From: Methylorubrum thiocyanatum
GTDB taxonomy: Bacteria; Pseudomonadota; Alphaproteobacteria; Rhizobiales; Beijerinckiaceae
Length of the DNA: 64,000 nt
Direction of reading: 5' to 3'
NCBI GenBank assembly: GCA_014138645.1
Contig: JACJIB010000009.1
Span: 1-64,000, forward strand
Both the position numbers and the translations under genes were made by a program. Positions 17,162 through 27,394 of the stretch are shown here, in pieces (position 1 is the stretch's first letter; each line of letters begins with the position of its first letter). The notes under the pieces are model-generated. The model was not told where the DNA came from. It saw only the letters and a list, made by a program, of their open reading frames with translations, and made no database searches.

Positions 17162-18643
17162 TCACTCCCGCCACTGCGTGAAGGCGCTCTGCACCGCCTG
17201 GGCGCCGGCGCCGCCCTTCTCGAAGCTGATGACCGCCCTCTGGCCGTCCGCGTAGGTCAGCGCCAGATCGAGCCAGTTCTTGTGCAGCAGCAGCTCGGTG
17301 TTGCGGTCCACGTCGCCCTTCAGGGAAGACAGGCCGATCAGGAACAGGTTCTCGCGCACGCGCACCGGAAGCCCCGAGACCGGCGAGCCGCGCGCGGCCT
17401 CCTCGTCCTTGAGCTGGAGCAGGCCGATATTCTGCACCGCCCGCTTCGCGCCGGCCTCGCCGCTGTTGGTGAAGGCGAGTTCGATCGTGTGGGACGCAGG
17501 TAGGTTCGCATCGAGATTCTTGCGCATGGTCATCGCCAGCGTCAGCCCCGCAGACGGGAACTCCACGTTGACGCGCAGCACCGTCTGCAACGGCTCGCCC
17601 TGACCGCCGTTCACCGCCTCCGTCCGCCAGACCGCGTTGCCGTTGGTGGCGATCGGCTGGGCGCGCGTGTCGCTCTGGTTCTCCTCGTAGAGGATCGCCC
17701 GCTGCGAGACGGTCACCTCCGGCTGGGCCGGCGCGGTGCCCGGAGCCGCCGGCTTGGCCCGCGCTTCGGCCTCGCTGTGCTCGGCGCCGACCCGGTCGGA
17801 GAATTTCGCGTCCGGCTTCTCGGCCGGGCTCTCCTGCTCGGCCGTGCTCTGCTGGAGGTCGGAGGGCTGGTCGCGCAGGAAGAAGGCCGCCACGGCGATC
17901 AGTGCGATCACCGCCGCGAGCACGCCGCCGACGAACAGGTTGCGCAGCAGGCGCGAGCGGCCCGCGGGCGGCGTCACCACGTCGATGCGCGGGCGCTGAC
18001 GGCCGTTGCCGGCCTCGCCGGCACCGTTCGCCTCGGGCGGCGGCTCGGCGGTGGGGTCCGCACCCGGCGCGTCCGCGGCCGCGTCCCCGGAGGACGGTGC
18101 CGGGATGAAGCCGTCGGCCGTCTCCGGCGCGGGCCTCGGCGCCTCTTCGGTCTTCGCCCGCCGGGGCGTCGGCATGAAGGGCACGGTCTCGCCCGGCGGC
18201 TTGGGCTCCGCGGGCGGGAGATCCGCGCCGATCCCGGCCGGCATCGAGGCGGGGGGAAGGACCAGGGGACCGTCCGAATTCTGCGGCGGCTCCGGTTCCG
18301 GCAGCGCCGGCGGCAGGAACTCGGCCGGGAGCGGCGCGGGCGCGAGCGGCTCGGGCCGAGGCGCCTCGGGCGGCGGGGGAGGGGCGGGCGCCGGCTCCGG
18401 AGCCGGCTGCGGCGCGCTCGCGGCGGCGGGCGGCGCCTCGTACTCGGCCTCGAGCCGCCCTATGGCCGTGTCGAGCGCCTGACGCTCCAGGTCGATATCC
18501 GCCTCCGGCACCGGCGGATCGAGCGAGCGAAGCTGCGCGATCAGGGCGCTGCGCGCGCGATCGTACACCGCTCGGCGCAGGGCCGGGGATCGGTCGGGCA
18601 GGGCGTCGAGCGCGCGTGCCAGCAGCGGATAATAGTCGGCCAT
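17162..18643 (-). CDS. Proline-rich single-pass membrane protein of unknown function
   Basis: A 493-residue protein. Residues 1-70 form a helical domain starting MADYYPLLARALDALPD. A long Pro/Ala/Glu-rich disordered region follows to about 235. One membrane helix (GGVLAAVIALIAVAAFFL) comes next, then an extracytoplasmic domain of about 200 residues rich in strands. I do not recognise a characterised function. It is downstream of purA on the same strand with a 40-base gap, so it may be cotranscribed. Topology suggests an N-terminal cytoplasmic domain and a periplasmic C-terminal domain. Confidence 0.8.
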   Translation of the reverse strand: MADYYPLLARALDALPDRSPALRRAVYDRARSALIAQLRSLDPPVPEADIDLERQALDTAIGRLEAEYEAPPAAASAPQPAPEPAPAPPPPPEAPRPEPLAPAPLPAEFLPPALPEPEPPQNSDGPLVLPPASMPAGIGADLPPAEPKPPGETVPFMPTPRRAKTEEAPRPAPETADGFIPAPSSGDAAADAPGADPTAEPPPEANGAGEAGNGRQRPRIDVVTPPAGRSRLLRNLFVGGVLAAVIALIAVAAFFLRDQPSDLQQSTAEQESPAEKPDAKFSDRVGAEHSEAEARAKPAAPGTAPAQPEVTVSQRAILYEENQSDTRAQPIATNGNAVWRTEAVNGGQGEPLQTVLRVNVEFPSAGLTLAMTMRKNLDANLPASHTIELAFTNSGEAGAKRAVQNIGLLQLKDEEAARGSPVSGLPVRVRENLFLIGLSSLKGDVDRNTELLLHKNWLDLALTYADGQRAVISFEKGGAGAQAVQSAFTQWRE

Positions 18644-18683
18644 CGTGCCCGGATCTGCCTGTCTCTAACCGCCGTCCCGGGCC

Positions 18684-19976
<1,293 letters not shown>

Positions 19977-20159
19977 GCGCGTCTGACCTGTCTCGCAATC
20001 GCTGGCGCGGGCGCCAAGCGGTTGCGCCACGCGCGAAAACCCCGGCGATCAGGCCGGGGACCGAGCATACGGGCGCGTCTTCGGCGATATGGGCAGGCAG
20101 GTCAAGCGAAGCGGGCCCGACCCTTGGGGACCGCCTTGCGTGGCTGATGCGCCGTCCGT

Positions 20160-20474
20160 CTATTTGGCGTTGCCCGGCGGCTTGATCACGGGGGTCGAGT
20201 TCGGGGTCGGCTCGGGCGCGATCGTCTTGATCTCGGGATCGACGCCCGCGGGCGGCTTGATGACGCCGTCCGACTTCTCGAGCTTTTCGCTGAGCGTGCT
20301 GCCGGTGGTGTCGCTCTCCGGCCGGACCTTCTCGGGCACCTGCTCCTGAGGCGCCGGCAGCTTCGGATCGCTGTCCTGGCCGCGCTGAGGCACGGAAGGA
20401 TCCTGCGCGAAGGCGACGCCGCCCGCCAGGGCGGCGAACAGGGCGGCGCAGAGTGTCGTTCTGGCTAAGGTCAT
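20160..20474 (-). CDS. Secreted hypothetical protein (104 aa)
   Basis: A 104-residue protein with a clear signal peptide (hydrophobic LCAALFAALAGGVAFA, cleavage likely after AFA at about residue 23). The mature part is Pro/Asp/Lys-rich and probably disordered, with the repeated element VIKPP near residues 70 and 96. No function is recognised. It lies between dat and purA on the same strand. Confidence 0.75.
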   Translation of the reverse strand: MTLARTTLCAALFAALAGGVAFAQDPSVPQRGQDSDPKLPAPQEQVPEKVRPESDTTGSTLSEKLEKSDGVIKPPAGVDPEIKTIAPEPTPNSTPVIKPPGNAK

Positions 20475-20534
20475 CGCGTCCTCAAAGGTCCTTTGCGAAC
20501 CAACGGACGCCCGCGCCTTCGCGTTCCTGTCAGG

Positions 20535-21392
20535 CTATGACTCGGACGTCTCGGCGAAGGCGAAGTACAGTTCGCGCAGGCGCCGCGCCACCGGGCCGGG
20601 CCGCCCGTCGCCGAGGGCCTTTCCGTCGATCTCCACCACCGGCATTACGAAGGCGGAGGCCGAGGTGTAGAAGGCTTCCGCCGCCTCGGGCAGTTCCCGC
20701 GCGTTGATCAGCCGCTCCTCGAAGGCGAGGCCGGTCTCTTCGGCCAGCGCCAGCACCGCCTTGCGGGTGATGCCGGGCAGAACCGCGTGGGAGAGCGGAC
20801 GCGTCACCAGCGCACCGCCCTTGGTGACGATGAAAACGGTGGATGAGGAGCCCTCCGTCACCACCCCGTCCTCGACCATGAAGGCTTCGGCGACGCCGGC
20901 CTCCGCCGCCTGCTGCTTGGCGATGACCTGGGCGAGGAGCGCCACCGATTTGATGTCCCGCCGCTTCCAGCGCAGGTCCGGCACGGTGATCGCCCGGGCG
21001 CCGGCCTCGGCCAGCGGGTTGTTCACGATGGATTTCTCCTGCGTGAACATCACCACGGTCGGGGCCACGTCGCCCTTGGGATACGAGAAGTCGCGCTCGG
21101 CCACGCCCCGCGTCACCTGGATGTAGACGAGGCCCTCCCGCACGCCGTTCCGCTCCACCAGCTCCTTTTCGAGCCGCTCCCACGCCTCGGCCGAGTGCGG
21201 GTTGCGGATCCCGATCTCCGAGAGCGAGCGGTCGAGCCGGGCGAGATGCCCGGCATTGTCCACGAGGCGGCCGTGCAGCACGGCGGCGACCTCGTAGATC
21301 CCGTCGGCGAACAGGAAGCCGCGGTCCATCACCGGCACGCGGGCCTCGTCCAGGGGCAGGAACTCACCGTTGAGATAGGCGGTGCGGCTCAT
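20535..21392 (-). CDS. dat: D-amino-acid aminotransferase (class IV aminotransferase)
   Basis: A 285-residue PLP enzyme of the class IV fold. It shows the N-terminal YLNGEFLPLDEARVPVMDRGFLFADG signature split over residues 6-31, the PLP-binding Lys in RRDIKSVALLAQV (about residue 146), and TEGSSSTVFIV. D-alanine transaminase is the best fit; branched-chain aminotransferases of the same fold are usually longer and differ near the active site. It probably supplies D-glutamate or D-alanine for peptidoglycan. It lies 60 bases downstream of purB on the same strand. Confidence 0.88.
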   Translation of the reverse strand: MSRTAYLNGEFLPLDEARVPVMDRGFLFADGIYEVAAVLHGRLVDNAGHLARLDRSLSEIGIRNPHSAEAWERLEKELVERNGVREGLVYIQVTRGVAERDFSYPKGDVAPTVVMFTQEKSIVNNPLAEAGARAITVPDLRWKRRDIKSVALLAQVIAKQQAAEAGVAEAFMVEDGVVTEGSSSTVFIVTKGGALVTRPLSHAVLPGITRKAVLALAEETGLAFEERLINARELPEAAEAFYTSASAFVMPVVEIDGKALGDGRPGPVARRLRELYFAFAETSES

Positions 21393-21452
21393 CGGTTCTC
21401 TCAGTCGTCCGTCGTCGGGAGGAGCACGAAGCAGGTTCCGTGCAGGACGGGA

Positions 21453-22760
21453 TCAGGCCTCTCCGAACACGCGCGAAAAAATCGTGTCGACGTGTTTCAG
21501 GTGATAGCCGAGATCGAAGCACTCCTCGATCTGCTCGGGCTTGAGCACCGCGGTCACCTCCGGGTCGGCCTTGAGAAGCGTCAGGAAATCGCCCTCGCCA
21601 CGCCAGACCGGCATCGCGTTGCGCTGGACCAGCCGGTAGGCGTCCTCCCGCGAGACGCCGCCCTGGGTCAGCGCCAGCAGCACCCGCTGCGAGTGGACGA
21701 GCCCGCCGAGCCGGTCGAGGTTCTTCTGCATCTGCTCGGGGTAGATCAGCAGCTTGTCGATCACGCCGGTGAGGCGGGCGAGCGCGAAGTCGAGGGTGAC
21801 GGTGGCGTCCGGGCCGATCATCCGCTCGACGGAGGAGTGGGAGATGTCCCGCTCGTGCCAGAGCGCGACGTTCTCCAGCGCCGGGGTGACGTAGCCGCGC
21901 ACCATGCGGGCGAGGCCCGTGATGTTCTCGGTGAGCACCGGGTTGCGCTTGTGCGGCATGGCGGAGGAGCCCTTCTGCCCCTCCGAGAAGAATTCTTCCG
22001 CCTCCAGCACCTCCGTGCGCTGGAGATGGCGCACTTCCGTCGCCAGCCGCTCCATGGAGCTGGCGATCACGCCGAGCACGGCGAAGAACATCGCGTGGCG
22101 GTCGCGCGGGATCACCTGGGTCGAGACCGGCTCCGGCGCCAGCCCCATCTGTTCGGCGACGTATTCCTCCACCCGCGGATCGATGTTGGCGAAGGTGCCG
22201 ACCGCCCCCGAGATCGCGCAGGTCGCGACCTCTTTCCGCGCCGCGATCAGGCGCTCCTTGGCGCGCGAAAACTCGGCATAGGCCTGGGCGAGCTTGAGGC
22301 CGAAGGTGACGGGCTCGGCGTGGATGCCGTGCGAGCGGCCGATGGTCGGGGTGAGCTTGTGCTCGAAGGCGCGGCGCTTCAGCGCGGCGAGCAGCGCGTC
22401 GAGATCCTTGATCAGGATGTCGGCGGCCCGGGTGAGCTGCACGTTGAGGCAGGTGTCGAGCACGTCGGACGAGGTCATGCCCTGGTGGACGAAGCGCGCC
22501 TCCGGCCCGACGATCTCGGCCAGATGGGTGAGGAAGGCGATGACGTCGTGCTTCGTCACCGCCTCGATCGCGTCGATGCGGGCGACGTCGAAGGTCGCGT
22601 CGCGGCCCTTCTCCCACACCTTGTCGGCAGCCTCCTTCGGCACGACGCCGATATTGGCGAGAGCGGTCGTGGCGTGAGCCTCGATCTCGAACCAGATCCG
22701 GAACCGGCTCTCCGGCGACCAGATCGCAGTCATCTCGGGACGGGAGTAGCGGGGGATCAT
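21453..22760 (-). CDS. purB: Adenylosuccinate lyase
   Basis: A 435-residue fumarase/aspartase-superfamily enzyme acting twice in purine synthesis (SAICAR to AICAR, and adenylosuccinate to AMP). The superfamily signature GSSAMPHKRNP is present at about 263-273, with TSSDVLDTCLNVQL and the catalytic-loop context GRSHGIHAEPVTFG. The ATG at 22760 gives the usual start MIPRYSRPEM; the frame stays open upstream but would run into the divergent moaB promoter. Confidence 0.97.
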   Translation of the reverse strand: MIPRYSRPEMTAIWSPESRFRIWFEIEAHATTALANIGVVPKEAADKVWEKGRDATFDVARIDAIEAVTKHDVIAFLTHLAEIVGPEARFVHQGMTSSDVLDTCLNVQLTRAADILIKDLDALLAALKRRAFEHKLTPTIGRSHGIHAEPVTFGLKLAQAYAEFSRAKERLIAARKEVATCAISGAVGTFANIDPRVEEYVAEQMGLAPEPVSTQVIPRDRHAMFFAVLGVIASSMERLATEVRHLQRTEVLEAEEFFSEGQKGSSAMPHKRNPVLTENITGLARMVRGYVTPALENVALWHERDISHSSVERMIGPDATVTLDFALARLTGVIDKLLIYPEQMQKNLDRLGGLVHSQRVLLALTQGGVSREDAYRLVQRNAMPVWRGEGDFLTLLKADPEVTAVLKPEQIEECFDLGYHLKHVDTIFSRVFGEA

Positions 22761-22850
22761 GGGGGCCTCGGGCGCGCAGCGTTTGAGCGAAATCTCGCCG
22801 CGCGCGTAGCACGGCGAAGCCCGGCCCCTCAACGCGCCGCACCGCCGGGC

Positions 22851-22885
22851 TGTGCATCCGGCCTGTGCATCCGGGCTATGCATGG
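22851..22885. repeat. Short direct repeats in the purB-moaB divergent region
   Basis: Two perfect copies of TGTGCATCCGG (22851-22861 and 22864-22874) are followed by a partial copy (TATGCATGG from 22877), with a period of 13 bases. They lie between two divergent genes, so they could be a regulator site or chance. Confidence 0.45.
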
Positions 22886-22942
22886 CCGCCGCGACGTCGC
22901 GCGGCGGTTGACCGCGCGAGCCCGGAGGACAACATCGGCGGC

Positions 22943-23500
22943 ATGACGAGCGAGCCGACGCCCCGCGCCTTCATCCCCCTCTCCATCGCCGTGCTGACGG
23001 TGTCCGACACCCGCGTGCTCGCGGACGACAGGTCGGGCGACACCCTGGCCGCGCGGCTCAGCCAGGCCGGGCATCGGCTGGCGGATCGGGACATCGTGCC
23101 GGACGAGATCGTCTCCATCCGCGAACGGGTCGAGGGCTGGATCCGCGATCCGGCGATCGACGTGATCATCACCACCGGCGGCACCGGCTTCACCGGCCGC
23201 GACGTGACGCCGGAGGCGATCGAGCCGCTGTTCGAGAAGCGCATGGACGGCTTCTCGGCGGTGTTCCACCGGATCTCCTACGACAAGATCGGCACCTCGA
23301 CGCTGCAGTCGCGGGCGACCGCCGGCGTGGCCGGAGCGACCTACATCTTCGTGCTGCCGGGCTCGCCCGGCGCCTGCAAGGATGCCTGGGACGGCATTCT
23401 GGCGAGCCAGCTCGATTACCGCCACCGCCCCTGCAACTTCGTCGAGATCATGCCGCGTCTCGACGAGCACCTGCGCCGGGGCGCCGCCGCGACGCTGTGA
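22943..23500 (+). CDS. moaB: Molybdenum cofactor biosynthesis protein MoaB
   Basis: A 185-residue MoaB/Mog-fold protein. Key motifs are the N-terminal VLTVSDTR, the central IITTGGTGFTGRDVTPEA and the C-terminal VLPGSPGACKDAWD. The family binds molybdopterin and promotes its adenylylation. The ATG at 22943 follows the purine-rich CCCGGAGGAC about 20 bases upstream and gives a sensible N-terminus; the frame stays open to 22865. No other molybdenum-cofactor genes are nearby. Confidence 0.93.
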   Translation: MTSEPTPRAFIPLSIAVLTVSDTRVLADDRSGDTLAARLSQAGHRLADRDIVPDEIVSIRERVEGWIRDPAIDVIITTGGTGFTGRDVTPEAIEPLFEKRMDGFSAVFHRISYDKIGTSTLQSRATAGVAGATYIFVLPGSPGACKDAWDGILASQLDYRHRPCNFVEIMPRLDEHLRRGAAATL

Positions 23501-23729
23501 GCCTTCCAGGCCGCCGGCATTGCGGGCGCAACGGGAGGCGATGAGGGGCCGTATCGTCCGTTCGGGCATGCACGATGCGTCGGCCAAGCTGGCTCCGCGG
23601 CCGCAATCGGCGATCATCGTGATGGAAAAGACCCGGCGGCACTGTCATTCGGCGGCACTTCGGGTCGCGGGTGGCGTTACGCTTCGGGACGGCCGGGCCT
23701 CGGAGCCGACGCCGTCCCCTTCTAAAGAC

Positions 23730-23752
23730 GGCGCCGCGAGGCGCCTTTCTTG
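23730..23752 (+). terminator. Terminator-like hairpin downstream of moaB
   Basis: Perfect 6-base arms GGCGCC and GGCGCC around GCGA, followed by TTTCTT. It lies 230 bases after moaB and only 20 bases before the possible start of the TonB-like gene, so it may end moaB transcription or act as an attenuator. Confidence 0.6.
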
Positions 23753-23771
23753 TTCACGGAGTCCCCTTTTC

Positions 23772-24134
23772 GTGCGCCCGCTCCCCCTTCGGCCCCTTGT
23801 CCTCGCCGCGCTGATGCTGGGCGCTGCGCTCGCGCCGGCCTCCGCCGCGCCGCGGGTCGATGGCCGGGCGAAGGCGTGGGTGGCCGGGGTCGTCAGCCGC
23901 ATCGGCATGGCGGACCGCGCGGCGGCGCCGGGGCGGGGCGGGCAGGTGACGCTCCGGGTGCGGATCGAGGCCGACGGCGCGCTCGGCGGGATCGTGCTGG
24001 AGGAGGGGCCCGCGGCCCTGGGCGCGCGCGCGGCGCGCGCCGTGCAGGCGGCCGCCCCCTTCCCGCCGCCGCCCTCCGGGTTGTTGACCCTCGAAGGATT
24101 CACGGAGCTGAGCTTCCCCCTCACGCTGCGGTGA
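23772..24134 (+). CDS. Secreted TonB C-terminal-domain-like protein (about 120 aa)
   Basis: A protein with an N-terminal signal peptide (PLVLAALMLGAALAPASAA) and a compact domain resembling the TonB C-terminus: VTLRVRIEADGALGGIVLEEG, then ALGARAARAVQAAAPFPPPP. The spacing of strand, helix and proline-rich turn is typical. There is no long proline-rich spanning region, so it is not a classical TonB. The GTG start at 23772 puts the signal peptide at the N-terminus; the same frame is open far upstream, and the preceding hairpin makes the start uncertain. Confidence 0.65.
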   Translation: MRPLPLRPLVLAALMLGAALAPASAAPRVDGRAKAWVAGVVSRIGMADRAAAPGRGGQVTLRVRIEADGALGGIVLEEGPAALGARAARAVQAAAPFPPPPSGLLTLEGFTELSFPLTLR

Positions 24135-24218
24135 CATCGACACGCGGTCGGCTGTCATCGAATCGTCGCGGATGGGCCGGAAAGGCAGAACTTCCGTTCG
24201 TGAGGAGAGCCCCGCTCC

Positions 24219-26576
24219 ATGGACTTCCACCGCCGCTTCACCGTGCTGATGTGCACCCCCGCCTTCGATCCGGATGATCTGGAGGGCGCGCGGGTCGAGC
24301 AGATCGTCGCGGCCGTCGAATCGCGCGGGTTCGAGGTGGTGCGGGCCCGGCGCGTCGAGGACGCCTCGATCGCGGTGCAGACCGACTCGGCGGTCGGCTG
24401 CCTCGTGGTGGATTGGGGCAAGCGCGGCCTCGAGGGCAAGGCCGCGGCCCTCATCGACATGATGCGCCGGCGCGGCCTCGAAATGCCGATCGTCATCATG
24501 GTCCGCCGCAAGCGGCTGGAGGACATCCCCGTCGAGCTGCTCGACTTCATCGACGGCTACATCTTCCTGGCGGAAGAGACCCCGGAATTCATCGCCCGCG
24601 GCCTCGTCTCCCGCGTGACGCAGTATGCCGACACGCTGAAGACGCCGTTCTTCGGCGCGCTGGTCGATTACGCCGAGGAGGGCAACCAGCTCTGGACCTG
24701 CCCCGGCCATAACGGCGGCATCTTCTACAACCGCTCGCCGATCGGCCGCATCTTCGTCGAGCATCTCGGCGAGGCGATCTTTCGCGACGACCTCGACAAC
24801 TCGGTGCTCGATCTCGGCGACCTCCTGACCCACGAGGGCCCGGCCCTGAAGGCGCAGAAGGAAGCCGCCAAGATCTTCGGGGCGGAGAAGACCTACTTCG
24901 TCCTCAACGGCACCTCGGCCTCGAACAAGGTCGTGCTAGGCTCGCTGGTGGCCGAGGACGACCTCGTCCTGTTCGACCGCAACAACCACAAGGCCGCCCA
25001 TCACGGCGCGCTGCTGCTCGCCGGCGGCATCCCGATCTTTCTGGAGACGGACCGCAACGCCTACGGGCTGATCGGGCCGATCTACCACGAGGCGCTCGAC
25101 GAGGGGCGCATCCGCGAGAAGATCCGCGACAATCCGCTGGTGAAGGACCGGGAGGCGTGGCGCAGGGAGCGCCCGTTCCGCTGCGCGGTGATCGAGCAAT
25201 GCACCTATGACGGCACGATCTACGACGCGCAGGCGATCGTCGAGCGGATCGGCCACCTGTGCGACTACATCCTGTTCGACGAGGCCTGGGCGGGCTTCAT
25301 GAAGTTCCACCCGCTCTACCAGCGCCGCTTCGCCATGGGCCTGACCGGGCTCGACGAGACCTCGCCGGGCATCATCGCCACGCAATCGACCCACAAGCAG
25401 TTGGCCAGCTTCTCCCAGGCCTCGCAGATCCACACCCGCGACGGCCATATCCGCGGCCAGACCCGTCGCGTCGAGCACAAGCGCCTCAACGAGAGCTTCC
25501 TCGTCCACGCCTCGACCTCGCCGTTCTACCCGCTCTTCGCCTCGCTCGATGTCGGCGCGCAGATGATGAAGGGCCGCTCCGGCGTGGTGCTGTGGGACGA
25601 CACGATCCGGCTCGGCATCGAGTGGCGGAAGAAGGCCCGCGCCATCCGCAAGGAGTTCGAGGAGCGCGAGGCCGATCCGAAGCGGCGCTGGTTCTTCGAC
25701 CCCTTCGTGCCCGACGTGGTGACCGGTCCCGACGGTGCCGAGACCCCGTGGGAGTCGATCCCGACCGACGCGCTGGCGTCCGATGCCCGCTACTGGGAGC
25801 TGACCCCGGGCGCGTCCTGGCACGGCTTCACCCATGTCGGACCAAGTTCCGCGCCGGGCTTCGCCATCACCGATCCGAACAAGCTCACGGTTCTGACCCC
25901 CGGCTTCGACCGCAAGACCGGCGCCTATACCCAGCACGGCGTGCCGGCGCCGATCGTCGCGCAGTACCTGCGCGAGAACCGGATCGTGCCGGAGAAGAAC
26001 GACCTCAACTCGCTGCTCTTCCTGCTGACGCCGGGCGTCGAATCGTCCAAGGCCGGCACGCTGATCTCCGGCCTCGTCGCCTTCAAGCGGCTGCATGACG
26101 ACAACGTGCCCCTCGAAGAGGCGATGCCGGAATTCGTGGCCCGGCGGCCCAAGCGCTACCGCGGCGTCGGCCTGCGCGACCTCTGCGCCGACTATCACGG
26201 CTTCCACCGCGAAGCGGGCACCTCGGCGCTGCAGCGCAAGCAGTTCATGCCCGAGCACCTGCCGGAGATGGTGATGGCGCCCAAGGCCGCGGCGCAGATG
26301 CTGACCCGCAACCGGGTCGACTACGTGCCGATCGCCGAGGCTGAGGGGCGCATCGCCACGACCCTGATGCTGGTCTACCCGCCGGGCATCGGCACCGTGC
26401 TGCCGGGCGAGCGTCTGGATGAGCGGGCGAAACCCATGCTCGACTACTTCAAGATGTTCGAGGCCGCCGCCAACCTGTTCCCCGGCTTCGAGGCCGAGAT
26501 CCAGGGCGTCTACCGCGAGACCGACCCGGACGGGCGCATCCGCTTCCACACCTACGTCGTGCGCGAGGGCGCCTGA
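24219..26576 (+). CDS. Orn/Lys/Arg decarboxylase, class I (PLP-dependent)
   Basis: A 785-residue fold-I decarboxylase with an N-terminal receiver-like wing domain (about 1-130), the PLP core and a C-terminal domain. PLP-binding Lys lies in QSTHKQLASFSQ (about residue 393). The core also shows CPGHNGGIFYNRSP and LNGTSASNKVV. The enzyme decarboxylates ornithine, lysine or arginine to make polyamine precursors; motifs alone do not settle the substrate. It starts at an ATG after GAGGAGAG and shares one base with the downstream acetyltransferase start, implying coupled translation. Confidence 0.93.
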   Translation: MDFHRRFTVLMCTPAFDPDDLEGARVEQIVAAVESRGFEVVRARRVEDASIAVQTDSAVGCLVVDWGKRGLEGKAAALIDMMRRRGLEMPIVIMVRRKRLEDIPVELLDFIDGYIFLAEETPEFIARGLVSRVTQYADTLKTPFFGALVDYAEEGNQLWTCPGHNGGIFYNRSPIGRIFVEHLGEAIFRDDLDNSVLDLGDLLTHEGPALKAQKEAAKIFGAEKTYFVLNGTSASNKVVLGSLVAEDDLVLFDRNNHKAAHHGALLLAGGIPIFLETDRNAYGLIGPIYHEALDEGRIREKIRDNPLVKDREAWRRERPFRCAVIEQCTYDGTIYDAQAIVERIGHLCDYILFDEAWAGFMKFHPLYQRRFAMGLTGLDETSPGIIATQSTHKQLASFSQASQIHTRDGHIRGQTRRVEHKRLNESFLVHASTSPFYPLFASLDVGAQMMKGRSGVVLWDDTIRLGIEWRKKARAIRKEFEEREADPKRRWFFDPFVPDVVTGPDGAETPWESIPTDALASDARYWELTPGASWHGFTHVGPSSAPGFAITDPNKLTVLTPGFDRKTGAYTQHGVPAPIVAQYLRENRIVPEKNDLNSLLFLLTPGVESSKAGTLISGLVAFKRLHDDNVPLEEAMPEFVARRPKRYRGVGLRDLCADYHGFHREAGTSALQRKQFMPEHLPEMVMAPKAAAQMLTRNRVDYVPIAEAEGRIATTLMLVYPPGIGTVLPGERLDERAKPMLDYFKMFEAAANLFPGFEAEIQGVYRETDPDGRIRFHTYVVREGA

Positions 26577-27190
26577 TGGCGGAGGGCGCGGCGGCCGTCT
26601 CGTCCCACGCGGAGGTGGTGATCCGGCCCTCGTCGGATGCCGACGTGGCCGCGATGATCGCGATCTACGAGCGCCACATCCGAAAGGGCGTCGGCGATAC
26701 CGGCGACTTCGAGGAGGAGCGCCTGCTGCCCGAGGAGCTGCGGCGGCGGCGCAAGACCATGCGCAGCAAGCGCCTGCCCCACCTCGTCGCCGAGCGGGAC
26801 GGGCAGATCGCCGGCTATGCCTACGCCGTGCCGTTCCGCAAGCGGCCGGCCTACCGCTACGCCCTCAAGCACTCGATCTACGTCCATCCCGATCACCTGC
26901 ACGCGGGCATCGGGCGCCGACTGCTGCCGGCGCTGATCGAGGCCTGCGCCGCGGGCGGCTACCGGCAGATGATCGGCTATATCGACGCGAGCAACGAGGC
27001 CTCGTTGCGCCTGCACGAGGCTTGCGGGTTCGCCCGCGTCGGCTACCTGCCGGCGATCGGCTACAAGTACGGGCGCTGGAGCGACAGCGTCATCGTGCAA
27101 TGCCCCCTGGGGACGGGGGCGGAGGACCAGCCCTCCGCCTGGAACCGGCCGGAGCGGATGCGCGCCTCGCGGTTCTCGTCGACATCCTGA
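26576..27190 (+). CDS. GNAT acetyltransferase, phosphinothricin-acetyltransferase-like
   Basis: A 204-residue GNAT protein. It carries a VIRPSSDADVAAMIAIYERH N-terminal pattern and SIYVHPDHLHAGIGRRLL as acetyl-CoA loop, then YIDASNEASLRLHEACGF, all typical of the Pat/Bar branch. The start ATG overlaps the decarboxylase stop (TGATG). The pairing suggests acetylation of an amine or amino acid linked to the decarboxylase, but many Pat-like enzymes act on methionine derivatives, so the substrate is open. It ends 58 bases before a terminator. Confidence 0.85.
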   Translation: MAEGAAAVSSHAEVVIRPSSDADVAAMIAIYERHIRKGVGDTGDFEEERLLPEELRRRRKTMRSKRLPHLVAERDGQIAGYAYAVPFRKRPAYRYALKHSIYVHPDHLHAGIGRRLLPALIEACAAGGYRQMIGYIDASNEASLRLHEACGFARVGYLPAIGYKYGRWSDSVIVQCPLGTGAEDQPSAWNRPERMRASRFSSTS

Positions 27191-27247
27191 CGGCTCGGCC
27201 TGACGTTTCGGGCGCGCTGCCCTGGGAAAAATCGGCGGCGTGGGCCG

Positions 27248-27274
27248 GCCGGCCTCATCCGTGCCGGCTTTTTT
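27248..27274 (+). terminator. Rho-independent terminator after the decarboxylase-GNAT pair
   Basis: Arms GCCGGC at 27248-27253 and 27263-27268 are followed by six T. It ends the transcription unit before rpe. Confidence 0.85.
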
Positions 27275-27394
27275 GCGTGAAGGCAGCGCGCAACTTTCCA
27301 CCCGATGCACTAGATCGGTTGCAGAAAGCCCTCCCGTCTCAGGGCCGCCCGCGTTTTCGCGCGGGGCGGCGCCCTGTTCGCTTCGAGCCGTTCC

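Noticed and set aside
24135..24218. Possible polyamine-responsive leader before the decarboxylase
   Set aside because: The 84-base gap lacks a leader frame or structure that I could match to known decarboxylase leaders.
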